Assembly: GCA_003170135.1 (NCBI GenBank)
Contig: PMZR01000132.1
Location: 31,807-95,806 of the forward strand
DNA from: Acidobacteriota bacterium
GTDB lineage: Bacteria > Acidobacteriota > Vicinamibacteria > Vicinamibacterales > Fen-181
DNA: 64,000 bases
Direction: 5' to 3'
Under the pieces are notes generated by a model. That model was not told where the DNA came from. It saw nothing but the letters and a program-made list of their open reading frames with translations, and made no database searches. Positions 14,599 to 22,793 of the stretch are shown here, piece after piece. The translations under genes were made by a program, and so were the position numbers. The stretch's first letter is position 1; every line of letters begins with the position of its first letter.

Positions 14599-15729
14599 TG
14601 GCAGCGCGAGCATGCGCTCGAGCGCGAGGCGGGCGGCCGGCTTGCGCGCCTCGGGCACCTGGATGCGGTTGCGCACCTGCCCGGCCACGAGGCCCTCGAG
14701 GACCCACAGCAGGTGGTTCGGCGACACGCGGAACATCGTCGAACAGAGGCAGCCGAAGCGGTCGAGCGTGAGCACCGTGCGCAGCGGGTGCTGGGCGCGG
14801 GCCAGGCGGGACACGAGGTGAATCTCGGTGCCGACCGCCCACACCGAGCCCGGCGGGCTCGACGAGACGCGGTCGATGATGAACTCGGTCGATCCGGTTT
14901 CGTCGGAGGCCTGCACGACTTCCCACGTGCACTCCGGGTGCACGATGACCTTGACCGACGGGTGCTCGGCCCGCACGGTCGCGATCTGCGCCACCGAGAA
15001 CCGCGTGTGCACCGAGCAGTGGCCCTTCCAGAGAATGATCCGCGCGCGGCGCAGATCGTCCGGCGACACGCCGCCATTCATCTGGTCGGGATCCCAGACG
15101 GCCATGCGATCGAGCGGCACGCCCATGCAGTACGCGGTATTGCGCCCGAGGTGTTCGTCCGGCAGGGAAAGGATCGCCTCGCCGCGCTGCCAGCCCCACT
15201 CGAACACCTTCGACGCGTTCGCCGACGTGCACGTGATGCCGCCGCGCTCGCCGCAGAAAGCTTTGATGTCGGCGGCCGAATTGATGTAGGTGATGGGCAC
15301 CGGCCGGATGCCCGCGGCGCCCAGTTCGTCCCAGCACCGTTCGACCTGGTCGAGCGCCGCCATGTCCGCCATCGAGCAGCCGGCGGCCAGGTCGGGCAGG
15401 ATCACCTGCTGGGCCGGCGCGCACAGCAGATCCGCGCTCTCGGCCATGAAGTGCACGCCGCAGAAGACGATGAACTCGGCGTTCGAGCGGGTGGCGGCGA
15501 AGCGCGACAGCTTCAGGGAATCGCCGGTGGCGTCGGCAAAGCGGATGACTTCGTCGCGCTGGTAGTGGTGCCCGAGGATGAGCAGCCGATCGCCCAGGGC
15601 GTCGCGCGCGGCGAGAATGCGCCGGTCCATCTCGCTGGCGTGCAGGCCCACGTAGCCATCGGGCAGCGGCTGCCGCTCGTCGAGGTGCTCGTCCTGGTAA
15701 TCGTTCAGCGCGCGAACATAAGAACTCAT
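14596..15729 (-). CDS. nadA: Quinolinate synthase
   Basis: The 377-residue enzyme condenses iminoaspartate with dihydroxyacetone phosphate to quinolinate for NAD synthesis and carries a 4Fe-4S cluster. NadA features are clear: ILGHHYQRDEVIRFADATGDS, FCGVHFMAESA, LAAGCSMADMA, TCTSANASKVFEW, HPECTWEV and the late cysteine region FGCLCSTMFR. The start ATG 15729 overlaps the stop of the upstream yjbQ-like gene (ATGA), indicating translational coupling. The 3' end is embedded in a 7-nt repeat array. No nadB is present in the window. Confidence 0.95.
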   Translation of the reverse strand: MSSYVRALNDYQDEHLDERQPLPDGYVGLHASEMDRRILAARDALGDRLLILGHHYQRDEVIRFADATGDSLKLSRFAATRSNAEFIVFCGVHFMAESADLLCAPAQQVILPDLAAGCSMADMAALDQVERCWDELGAAGIRPVPITYINSAADIKAFCGERGGITCTSANASKVFEWGWQRGEAILSLPDEHLGRNTAYCMGVPLDRMAVWDPDQMNGGVSPDDLRRARIILWKGHCSVHTRFSVAQIATVRAEHPSVKVIVHPECTWEVVQASDETGSTEFIIDRVSSSPPGSVWAVGTEIHLVSRLARAQHPLRTVLTLDRFGCLCSTMFRVSPNHLLWVLEGLVAGQVRNRIQVPEARKPAARLALERMLALP

Positions 15730-16235
15730 GAACAGCGCATACCCCATACCTGCGCCCGCAACGTGCGGGCGCGCGGGCCGTCCAGTTCGGCCAGCAGGAT
15801 GCGCTGCCACTGCCCCAGCACGAGGTCGCCGCCACTGACCTGAAGCGTCAGGCTGTGGCCCAGAAGCATCGCCCGGAGGTGTGAATCGGCGTTCATCCGA
15901 TCGCAGTCGGAATGCGCCGGGTCGTTGTGCATCCACTCGGCGTCGCGTGCGACGAGGTGCTCGAGCGAGCGCTTGATGTCGGACAGCAACGCCGTCTGGT
16001 ATTCATTGATGAAGACCGCGCACGTCGTGTGCAGCGACCAGAGGCTGACCAGGCCCTCGTCCACGCCGACGCGCCGCACCAGGTCCGCGATCCGTTCCGT
16101 GAGATCCACTACTTCGATCCGCTGGTCCGTCTGAACGAGAAATGATTCCCCATGCACGGACAAGCCGCCAGCCGCCGCCGAAGCCACCTGTTCGACGGGC
16201 GCTTCGCGGAGGGTGACGGTCGAGCTTTTGCTCAT
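15726..16235 (-). CDS. YjbQ/UPF0047-family protein (secondary thiamine-phosphate synthase type)
   Basis: The 169-residue protein matches the YjbQ/UPF0047 family: FLVQTDQRIEVVDLTERI, SLWSLHTTCAVFINEYQ, HLVARDAEWMHNDPAHSDCDRMNADSHLRAMLLG and LVLGQWQRILLAELDGPRAR. The conserved His, Asp and Asn residues form the trimeric active-site pocket of the family. E. coli YjbQ has weak thiamine phosphate synthase activity, but the physiological role is unsettled. ATG 16235 is preceded by AGAGGA. Coupling to nadA is direct (4-nt overlap). The divergent neighbour is the cobalamin riboswitch. Confidence 0.85.
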   Translation of the reverse strand: MSKSSTVTLREAPVEQVASAAAGGLSVHGESFLVQTDQRIEVVDLTERIADLVRRVGVDEGLVSLWSLHTTCAVFINEYQTALLSDIKRSLEHLVARDAEWMHNDPAHSDCDRMNADSHLRAMLLGHSLTLQVSGGDLVLGQWQRILLAELDGPRARTLRAQVWGMRCS

Positions 16236-16358
16236 GCTGTCCTCTGAAGTGCCGGCTCGCCTGGCGGTCCGGCCTCGGGTAATCCGGCAATCCATGGTAC
16301 GCAAAACAACTCGCACAACGCAAGAAACGGCGCGAAACTCGACAGCTCGACCGCATGC

Positions 16359-16364
16359 TATACT
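16359..16364 (+). promoter_or_regulatory. -10 box of the cobalamin operon
   Basis: TATACT precedes the riboswitch aptamer by about 15-20 nt. No good -35 at standard spacing was seen. Confidence 0.45.
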
Positions 16365-16374
16365 GCAATTCGTT

Positions 16375-16590
16375 CGTGACGCTTGCCCGGCGACCGAGGG
16401 AAGTGGGTGCGAAGCCCACACGGTCCCGCCACTGTAAGCGGGGAGCGAACGCCCGACAATCGAGGTCGAGGCCGAGCGTGCTCGGCCGGACATGCCACTG
16501 CGCGCCGCACGGCGCGCGGGAAGGCTGGGGGCGTTTGCAACGATCCGCGAGTCAGGAAACCTGGTCGCCCGGTCCGTCCACTCACCTCTG
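16375..16590 (+). ncRNA. Cobalamin (AdoCbl-type) riboswitch
   Basis: The leader contains the conserved cobalamin aptamer parts in order: GGGAAGTGGGTGCGAAGCC, then CACGGTCCCGCCACTGTAAGC, then a variable helix, and the B12-box region GAGTCAGGAAACCTGG at about 16550-16564. A hairpin near 16617-16636 lies next to the receptor gene's Shine-Dalgarno sequence (GGAGG, 16636-16640) and could be the expression platform. It should shut off the corrinoid uptake operon when cobalamin is abundant. Confidence 0.93.
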
Positions 16591-16645
16591 CCGGCCCAAT
16601 CCAGGGCCGCGCGGGGCCGGCGCGTAAGACGCCGGGGAGGACTCC

Positions 16646-19036
16646 ATGTTTCCTGCCCGATTTCCCTCTCGTACTCCGATCTGTCCCGTTGCCATCCTTC
16701 TGCTGCTCGCTGCCGTCCATGTCGGGCCGGCGTTCGCAGGGCTGAAGCCCTGCGCCACGAGCAGCGTGGGAATCGTGGAACAGGACTTTAGTCCTGTTCG
16801 CGCCGTGGGGCGCGTCCTCGCGTCTGGCGGGTCGATCACCGGCACGGTGTCGGATCCCGACGGCCGGCCCGTGGCCGACGCCGAGGTGCTGCTGACCCAG
16901 GCGGCGAGCGTCGCCGTGCGCGTGCGCACCGACGCCGACGGCCGATTCCGGGCCGACGAGGTTCCACCCGGCCGGTACGAGCTCCGCGTCGCGCTCGAGG
17001 GCTTCCGCGCGCAGCCGCAGCCGGTCGCGATCGCCGACGGCGAGGCGCGCGAAGTGCACGTGCGGCTGCACCTGAGCGCCGTGTCGGAATCGGTGGTCGT
17101 GTCGGCGTCGCAGGTGGACGTCCCGCTGTCGGCCGTCGCCGACGCGGCATCGGTCGTCACCGGGCGCGATCTGCGCGACCGGCAAATCGAGACGGTTGCC
17201 GATGCGCTGCGCCTGGTGCCCGGCGTGGATGTCGCGCGCAACGGCGGGCGCGGCAGCGTGACCTCGCTCTTCGCGCGCGGCGGCGAGTCGGACTACGCGC
17301 TCGTGCTCGTGGACGGCGTGCGGGCCAACGCGTTCGGCGGCAGCTTCGACTTCTCGCAGCTGCCGTCGGCGAACATCGACCGCATCGAGATCGTGCGCGG
17401 CCCCGGCAGCGCGCTGTTCGGATCGGACGCCATCGGCGCGGTCGTGCAGATCATCACGCGGCAGGGCGGGCGGCCGCACGTCGAGGCCACGCTCGAGAGC
17501 GGCAGCCTCGGCACCACGCGGCTGAACGCCTCGGCCGCCGGATCGCGCGGGCGCTGGAGCTGGGGCGGCGCGATCGAGCGCATCGCGAGCGACGGGTTCA
17601 CCGGCATCGCGCCCGCCACCGGCGAGCGCGTGTCGAACGACGACTACGGGTCGCGCCAGGCCATGGGCAGCGCGACGTGGCGGCCGGGCGGCGGCGCCGA
17701 GCTGGCCATGAACGGCGGCTGGATCTGGAGCGATCGCGGCTTCCCTGGCGCGTTCGGCTCGAACCCGATCGGCGCATTCACCGGTGTCGATCGCCTGTCA
17801 CGCGGCACGACCGACACGCGGCAGGCCGGCGCGTCGCTCGTCGCGCCGCTCGCCGGCGGCCGCGTGCACCAGCATGTGCAGGTGTCCTGGTTCGATCTCG
17901 CGAGCGACTTCACGAGCCTCTTCGGCCTGTCCTCGTCCGGCACGCGGCGGGTGGCGGCGCGATCGCAGACCGACGTCGGCCTGGGCGCGGACACGATGCT
18001 GTCGGCGGGCGTCGATCTCCAGCACGAGCGCGCCGACAGCAACTTCATCACCGCCGGCAGCGCCTCGTCGCCCGTGCCGATCGTGCGCGACCTGGTCGGG
18101 GTGTTCGCCGAGGTGCGTCACCAGCAGGGCTCGCGCCTGACGCTGTCGGGCGGCCTGCGGGCGGAAGACGTGCACCGCAGCGCGCTCGACGGCAGTCCGA
18201 ACCCGTTCACGCCGCGGCCGCCGTTTCCCGGCGACACGGCCCGCGCCCTCAACCCGAAGGCCTCGGCCGCCTACCTGGTCTACGAGCATCCGGGCGCGGC
18301 GGCGCCGGCATTCGCGCCGGCCTGGGTCCGCCTGCGCGCCTCGGGTGGCACCGGGATGCGCGCGCCGGGGGCGCTCGAAATCGCGTTCACGGACAATCCG
18401 CACCTCAGGCCCGAACGCAGCCGCAGCGGCGAGGTGGGCCTGGAGTCGGCGTTCGCCGGCGGCCAGGCGGTGGTCGAACTGACCTGGTTCGCCAATCGCT
18501 ACAACGATCTGATCGTGGCCGTCGGCCCCGCGATCCGCGACGCCAGCCAGTACCAGACCGACAACATCGCCAACGCGCGCGCCCGGGGCCTGGAACTCGC
18601 CACGCGGCTGCGCTCGTCGTGGGGCTTGTCCGCCCACCTCGCCTACACGTGGCTCGACAGCGCGGTGCTCGCCGTCGATCGATCGAATGGCGTGGCGCCG
18701 CCGCCGTTCCAGGTCGGCGACTACCTGCTCCGGCGCCCGCGCCACCAGGCCTCCATCGATCTCGTGTTCGCGCGCGGGCGGTTCACGGCCTATTCGGAAG
18801 TCGGCACGCGCAGCCGCACGCTCGACGTCGAACCCACCTACGGCGCGTTTGGCGGCCTGTTCTGGAATCCCGGATTCGCGACCGTGCGCTCCGGCGCGTC
18901 GTGGCGCGTGGTCCGCTTTGTCGAAGTCGTCGGCCGCGTGGACAACGTGTTCGATCGCTACTACGAGGAGACGTTCGGCTTCCCGGCGCTCGGACGAACG
19001 GTGATGGCTGGGGTCCGCCTTGCTGCAGGCAGATAA
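16646..19036 (+). CDS. btuB: TonB-dependent corrinoid receptor (BtuB-like) with N-terminal carboxypeptidase-regulatory-like domain
   Basis: The 796-residue outer-membrane protein has a signal peptide (about 1-31), a CarboxypepD_reg-like beta-sandwich (about 60-140, GTVSDPDGRPVADAEVLL), a plug domain (about 150-270, with VVVSASQVDVPLS and the VRGPGSALFGSDAIGAVVQIITR motif) and a barrel ending in Arg rather than the usual aromatic residue. Riboswitch control and the following BtuD/C/F-like genes indicate corrinoid uptake. Two palindromes (16736-16753 and 16778-16799) lie in frame just after the signal peptide and look like inserted REP-type DNA. ATG 16646 follows GGAGG by 5 nt. Confidence 0.92.
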   Translation: MFPARFPSRTPICPVAILLLLAAVHVGPAFAGLKPCATSSVGIVEQDFSPVRAVGRVLASGGSITGTVSDPDGRPVADAEVLLTQAASVAVRVRTDADGRFRADEVPPGRYELRVALEGFRAQPQPVAIADGEAREVHVRLHLSAVSESVVVSASQVDVPLSAVADAASVVTGRDLRDRQIETVADALRLVPGVDVARNGGRGSVTSLFARGGESDYALVLVDGVRANAFGGSFDFSQLPSANIDRIEIVRGPGSALFGSDAIGAVVQIITRQGGRPHVEATLESGSLGTTRLNASAAGSRGRWSWGGAIERIASDGFTGIAPATGERVSNDDYGSRQAMGSATWRPGGGAELAMNGGWIWSDRGFPGAFGSNPIGAFTGVDRLSRGTTDTRQAGASLVAPLAGGRVHQHVQVSWFDLASDFTSLFGLSSSGTRRVAARSQTDVGLGADTMLSAGVDLQHERADSNFITAGSASSPVPIVRDLVGVFAEVRHQQGSRLTLSGGLRAEDVHRSALDGSPNPFTPRPPFPGDTARALNPKASAAYLVYEHPGAAAPAFAPAWVRLRASGGTGMRAPGALEIAFTDNPHLRPERSRSGEVGLESAFAGGQAVVELTWFANRYNDLIVAVGPAIRDASQYQTDNIANARARGLELATRLRSSWGLSAHLAYTWLDSAVLAVDRSNGVAPPPFQVGDYLLRRPRHQASIDLVFARGRFTAYSEVGTRSRTLDVEPTYGAFGGLFWNPGFATVRSGASWRVVRFVEVVGRVDNVFDRYYEETFGFPALGRTVMAGVRLAAGR
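16736..16799 (+). repeat. Two REP-like palindromes inside the receptor reading frame
   Basis: GCAGGGC-TGAA-GCCCTGC (16736-16753) has 7-bp arms. GAACAGGAC-TTTA-GTCCTGTTC (16778-16799) has 9-bp arms. Both are translated in frame between the signal peptide and the first domain. Confidence 0.75.
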
Positions 19037-19826
19037 CGTCACGCTGGAATACGCGGCAAGGCTGAAGCCTCGCCCTGCCGATGCGGCGCCCGGCCTCCAC
19101 GGCGTCTCGCTCGACATCGCCGAGGGCTCGCTCTTCGGCATCCTCGGCCCGAACGGATCGGGCAAGACGACGCTCCTGCGCATGCTGGCGGGAATCCTGC
19201 AGCCGGCGTCGGGCCGCGTGCTGCTCGACGGGCACGACGTGCGGCACCTGCCCCGCCGCGCCGTCGCGCGCCGCGTCGCCGTGGTGCCGCAGGAAACCCA
19301 CCTCGCGTTCGACTACTCGGTCCTCGAGATCGCGCTCATGGGCCGATACCCGCACCTGGGCAACTTCAGCCTCGAGGGCCCTTGCGACGTCCAGATCGCG
19401 CGCGACGCGCTCGCCGCTACGGGGACGCTCCACCTCGAGCGGCGGAGCTTCTCGACGCTGAGCGGCGGCGAAAAACAGCGCGTGGTCATCGCGAGCGCGC
19501 TGGCGCAGGCCGCCGACCTGATGCTGCTCGACGAACCGACCGCGTCGCTGGATCTCGGCTACCAGATCGAGATCGCGGCGCTGCTGCGGGACTTGAACGA
19601 GCAGCGCGGCGTGACGATGGTCATCGCGACGCACGACTTGAACTTCGCGGCGGGCCTCTGCGGCGAGCTGGCGCTGCTGCGGGACGGGCGGCTCATGGCC
19701 TCCGGCGCAACCGAATCGGTGCTGACGCCCGCGACGATCAGCGCGCTGTACGGCGTCGTGGCGGACGTCGGCCGCCATCCCGCCACGGGCCGCCTCGTCG
19801 TCGTCCCGATCAGGAAAGCGTGCTGA
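19020..19826 (+). CDS. btuD: Cobalamin ABC transporter ATP-binding protein (BtuD-like)
   Basis: The 268-residue ATPase of the FecE/BtuD class has Walker A GPNGSGKTT (about 43-51), the signature LSGGEKQR, Walker B LMLLDEP and the switch His in THDLNF. It would power BtuC-type import. The start is TTG 19020, inside the receptor gene (17-nt overlap); an in-frame stop at 19002 rules out earlier starts. Residues about 12-19 are encoded by a short palindrome (19055-19074) of the same TGAA-loop type as in the receptor. The stop overlaps the permease start (TGATG). Confidence 0.9.
   Translation: MLQADNVTLEYAARLKPRPADAAPGLHGVSLDIAEGSLFGILGPNGSGKTTLLRMLAGILQPASGRVLLDGHDVRHLPRRAVARRVAVVPQETHLAFDYSVLEIALMGRYPHLGNFSLEGPCDVQIARDALAATGTLHLERRSFSTLSGGEKQRVVIASALAQAADLMLLDEPTASLDLGYQIEIAALLRDLNEQRGVTMVIATHDLNFAAGLCGELALLRDGRLMASGATESVLTPATISALYGVVADVGRHPATGRLVVVPIRKAC
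19055..19074 (+). repeat. In-frame REP-like palindrome in btuD
   Basis: GGC-A-AGGC-TGAA-GCCT-C-GCC shares the GGC-TGAA-GCC core with the receptor palindrome at 16736-16753. Confidence 0.65.
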
Positions 19827-20854
19827 TGCCGGCCACGGCCTTGCCCGACGTCCGGCGCCGGCTGCTGGTCTCCACGCTGGTGTTCGGCCTGCTGACGCTC
19901 GTGGTCTGCCTGGCGGCGCCGCTGGTCGGCCCGACGCGCATCAGCCTCTGGCGCGTGTTCGACCGCACCATTCCGTTTCACGACAACGTCGACGCGCAGA
20001 TCTTCTTCATCGCGCGCCTCCCCCGCGCGATCGCGGGTGCCATGGTCGGCAGCGCCCTGGCGGCGTCCGGCGTCATCTTTCAAGCGCTGCTCAGAAACCC
20101 GCTCGCTACACCCTTCACGCTCGGTGTCTCGGCCGGCGCGGCGCTGGGTGCGATCCTCGCGATCACTTTTCCGCTGGCCCTGGCCGCGTTGCCGGTCCCA
20201 GCCGTCCCGCTCGCCAGCTTCGCCGGCTCGCTGTTTGCGGTCGGGATCGTCTACGCGCTCGCGACCGCCCGGCGGCTGGGCCTCTCGACGCACGTGCTGC
20301 TGCTCGCGGGCGTGACGCTCAACGCGTTCTTCTCGGCGCTCATCCTCTTCGTGCAGTACTTCGCCGACCAGTCGCAGACCATGCGAACCGTCCGCTGGCT
20401 GATGGGCGACCTCGACGTCGCGACCTACACGCCGATCCTGGCCGCGATCCCGTTCACCGTGGTCGCCTTCGCGGCGTTTGCCTGGCTTCCCCGTTCGCTC
20501 AACCTGCTGGCCGTCGGCACCGATGCCGCCGCGGCCCGAGGGGTGGACGTGCTGCGCACGCAGCGCCTGGCGTTCTTCAGCGCGTCGCTGGCCACGGGCG
20601 CGGCGGTCTCGCTGGGCGGCCCGATCGGGTTCATCGGCATCGTCGTGCCGCACCTCGTCCGCCTGCTCGTCGGATCGGATCACCGGATCGTGCTGCCGGC
20701 CTCGGCGCTCTTCGGCGCGGGGTTCCTGGTCGCGTGCGACGTGCTCGCGCGGACGCTGCTCGCGCCCATCGAATTGCCGGTCGGCATCGTCACGGCAATG
20801 ATCGGGGGACCGTTCTTCCTGTGGCTGCTCGTGCGACAAGGCGGCAAGCGGTGA
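19826..20854 (+). CDS. btuC: Cobalamin ABC transporter permease (BtuC/FecCD family)
   Basis: The 342-residue inner-membrane protein has about ten hydrophobic segments and the FecCD signatures RLPRAIAGAMVGSALAASGVIFQALLRNPLATPFTLGVSAGAALGA and, later, GGPIGFIGIVVPHLVRLLVGSDHR. It forms the membrane channel with the BtuD-like ATPase. ATG 19826 overlaps the upstream stop by one base, and its own stop overlaps the GTG start of the binding protein (GTGA), so the three genes are translationally coupled. Confidence 0.93.
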   Translation: MPATALPDVRRRLLVSTLVFGLLTLVVCLAAPLVGPTRISLWRVFDRTIPFHDNVDAQIFFIARLPRAIAGAMVGSALAASGVIFQALLRNPLATPFTLGVSAGAALGAILAITFPLALAALPVPAVPLASFAGSLFAVGIVYALATARRLGLSTHVLLLAGVTLNAFFSALILFVQYFADQSQTMRTVRWLMGDLDVATYTPILAAIPFTVVAFAAFAWLPRSLNLLAVGTDAAAARGVDVLRTQRLAFFSASLATGAAVSLGGPIGFIGIVVPHLVRLLVGSDHRIVLPASALFGAGFLVACDVLARTLLAPIELPVGIVTAMIGGPFFLWLLVRQGGKR

Positions 20855-21804
20855 ACGGCGCATGGTCGTTGGTCGTTGGTCTTGGTCGTTGGTCGTTGGT
20901 CGGCGTCGTTGGAGCCGGCGTTCGTCGCGCCGCGCTCACCACGGCGCTTGCGTCCCTGTGCGGCCTCATCGCCTGTGGCGCGCCGCCGCGCGACCAGGTG
21001 CCAGCCACCTCGCGCGCTCCCACTCGCATCGTCTCGCTCGTTCCCGGGGCCACGGAGATGCTGTTCGCCATCGGTGCCGGGCCGCGCGTCGTCGCGGTCG
21101 GCAGCTTCGATCACTATCCGCCGGCGGTCGAGCGGCTGCCCCGCGTGGGCGCGCTGCTCGATCCCGACGTCGAGCGCATCATCGTGCTGCGGCCGGATCT
21201 CGCGGTGGTGTTCGAGGGCCAGGTGGAACTGCGGGACAAGCTGTCGCAGGCGGGCATCCACGCGTTCGTCTACCCGCGGCCGACGCTCGTGGACATCGTG
21301 AAGGCGCTGCGCGCGCTCGGCCGCCAGGTGGGACTGGAAGAACAGGCCAACCGCGAGGCGGACGCGCTCGAGGCACACCTCCAGGCGGTGCGGCGGACCG
21401 TGACAGGACTCCCGCAGCCCCGGACGATGCTCGTCATCGGCCGGGAGCCGGGCACGCTGCGCAACATCTTCGTCAGCGGCGGCGTGGGGTTCTTGGCCGA
21501 CGTGCTGGCGGTGGCCGGCGGCGCGAACGTCTTCGGGAACGTGCGGCGGGAGAACCTGCAAGTGACGACCGAGGCCATTCTCGCCGCGCAACCGGACGTC
21601 ATCGTCGAAGTCGTGCCGACACAGCCATGGAGCGCCGCGGAGATCGCACGCGAAGAGCACGTCTGGGACGCGCTGCCGTCATTGCCCGCCGTCCGGACTC
21701 ACCGGGTGCACCTCCTGATGGGCGACCCGTTCGTGATCCCCGGCCCGCGAATCGTCGAGGCGGCGCAACGACTTGCCGCTGTGCTGCACGGCACCCGTCG
21801 CTGA
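20851..21804 (+). CDS. btuF: Cobalamin-binding lipoprotein (BtuF-like, PF01497 class)
   Basis: The protein has 317 residues from GTG 20851. The lipobox LIAC at about residue 46 suggests a lipoprotein. The binding-protein signatures are TRIVSLVPGATEMLFAIGAGPRVVAVGSFDHYP, VGALLDPDVERIIVLRPDLAV and FVSGGVGFLADVLAVAGGANVF. It would hand corrinoids to BtuC. Its first codons are unusual: a GGTCGTT-type 7-nt repeat (20864-20911) is read as coding sequence before the signal peptide, giving a long Trp/Leu/Val/Gly-rich n-region. A later TTG start within the array is possible. Confidence 0.87.
   Translation: MNGAWSLVVGLGRWSLVGVVGAGVRRAALTTALASLCGLIACGAPPRDQVPATSRAPTRIVSLVPGATEMLFAIGAGPRVVAVGSFDHYPPAVERLPRVGALLDPDVERIIVLRPDLAVVFEGQVELRDKLSQAGIHAFVYPRPTLVDIVKALRALGRQVGLEEQANREADALEAHLQAVRRTVTGLPQPRTMLVIGREPGTLRNIFVSGGVGFLADVLAVAGGANVFGNVRRENLQVTTEAILAAQPDVIVEVVPTQPWSAAEIAREEHVWDALPSLPAVRTHRVHLLMGDPFVIPGPRIVEAAQRLAAVLHGTRR
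20864..20911 (+). repeat. GGTCGTT-type 7-nt array within the btuF 5' end
   Basis: About seven units of GGTCGTT (with GGTCTTG and GGTCGGC variants) lie at the start of btuF instead of in a spacer. Two indels break the phase. Confidence 0.85.
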
Positions 21805-21893
21805 TGGGTCGTGCTACGATGCCTCTTTCGCCCGCGTCACGCCATCGAGACTCGCCCCGGAGGGGTCCCCGCCGTTCAAACAAGGAGAGAATC

Positions 21894-22553
21894 ATGAAGC
21901 GATCGACGCTGCTCATCCTGCTGGTCCTGTTCGTGGGTCTTCTCGCCCTGCCCGTCATCGCCCAGATGCCGCCGGCGCAGGCGCCCGCGGCCGCCGCGCA
22001 GCCGCCCCTCGACCCGGTGGCCACGGCCCTCAGAACCGGGTTCGACGGCATCGCCCGCAACGTGTCGGAATCGGCGGCGAAGATGCCCGAGGAGAACTTC
22101 GCGTTCAAGCCGACGCCCGAGGTGCGCTCCTTCGGTGAGATTCTCGGGCACGTGGCGAACTCGCACTACAGCTACTGCTCGCGCGTGAAAGGCGAGAAGA
22201 ACCCGAGCGCGCAGGACCTGGAAAAAGTGACGGCGAAGGCGGATCTCGTCAAGGCGCTCAACGATTCGATCGACTACTGCAAGGCCGTCTACGCGTCGAT
22301 GACCGACGCGAAGATCCAGCAGCCGGTGCCGCCGGTCGCCCCCGCGACCGCGCCGGCCGCGCAGCGTGGCCAGGCGCCCGCCGCCGGCCAGGCACCCGCG
22401 CCTCGTCCGACGCTGCCTCTCAACGTGCTGCTGCAGAACGTCACGCACGACTGGGAACACTACGGCAACCTGGTCACCTACCTCCGTCTGAAGGGCCTCG
22501 TGCCGCCGTCCACCGAGCGGTCGCAGATGGGCCGGGGACGCGGGGGACTGTAA
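21894..22553 (+). CDS. Secreted DinB-family-like protein
   Basis: The 219-residue protein has a signal peptide (MKRST... cleaved near VIA-QM) and a DinB/YfiT-type four-helix pattern: GFDGIARNVSESAAKMPEENFAFKPTPEVRSFGEILGHVANSHYSYC, and a late His in NVTHDWEHYGNLVTYLRL. DinB folds usually bind a metal through three His; His in GHVANSH and THDWEH are candidates. The Pro/Ala-rich stretch around 150-175 is a linker. ATG 21894 follows AAGGAGA. It is 89 nt after btuF, so it may or may not belong to the cobalamin operon. Function is unknown. Confidence 0.75.
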   Translation: MKRSTLLILLVLFVGLLALPVIAQMPPAQAPAAAAQPPLDPVATALRTGFDGIARNVSESAAKMPEENFAFKPTPEVRSFGEILGHVANSHYSYCSRVKGEKNPSAQDLEKVTAKADLVKALNDSIDYCKAVYASMTDAKIQQPVPPVAPATAPAAQRGQAPAAGQAPAPRPTLPLNVLLQNVTHDWEHYGNLVTYLRLKGLVPPSTERSQMGRGRGGL

Positions 22554-22556
22554 CGG

Positions 22557-22652
22557 AGGCTCCGGGCTTCGGGCTCCAGGCTCCGACAGGCTCCGGCTCC
22601 AGGCTCCGGGATCCCGCTCGGCGGAAGCCCGGAGTTGGAGCCCGGAGTCCGT
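22557..22652. repeat. 7-nt repeat block with inverted arms (GGCTCCG type)
   Basis: Units GGCTCCG, GGCTTCG and GGCTCCA run to about 22610 and are answered by the inverted GGAAGCC-CGGAG-TTGGAGCC-CGGAG at 22623-22650. A long stem can form downstream of the DinB-like gene. Confidence 0.8.
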
Positions 22653-22793
22653 TGCGTGCCAGAATCCGAACAGCGCGGTCCCATTCCCGGGGAAGCCTCA
22701 CGCGAACCGCGCGCGATTGCCGGAGAAAGCGCACGCCGCCGAGCGGTTCGGCTGGTATCGGACTTGCTCCCCCGATGAGCCAGGGGAACCAAC

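Noticed and set aside
16440-16640. Second gene or small ORF in the btuB leader
   Set aside because: The sequence is explained by the conserved cobalamin riboswitch. Frames here have no coding signal.
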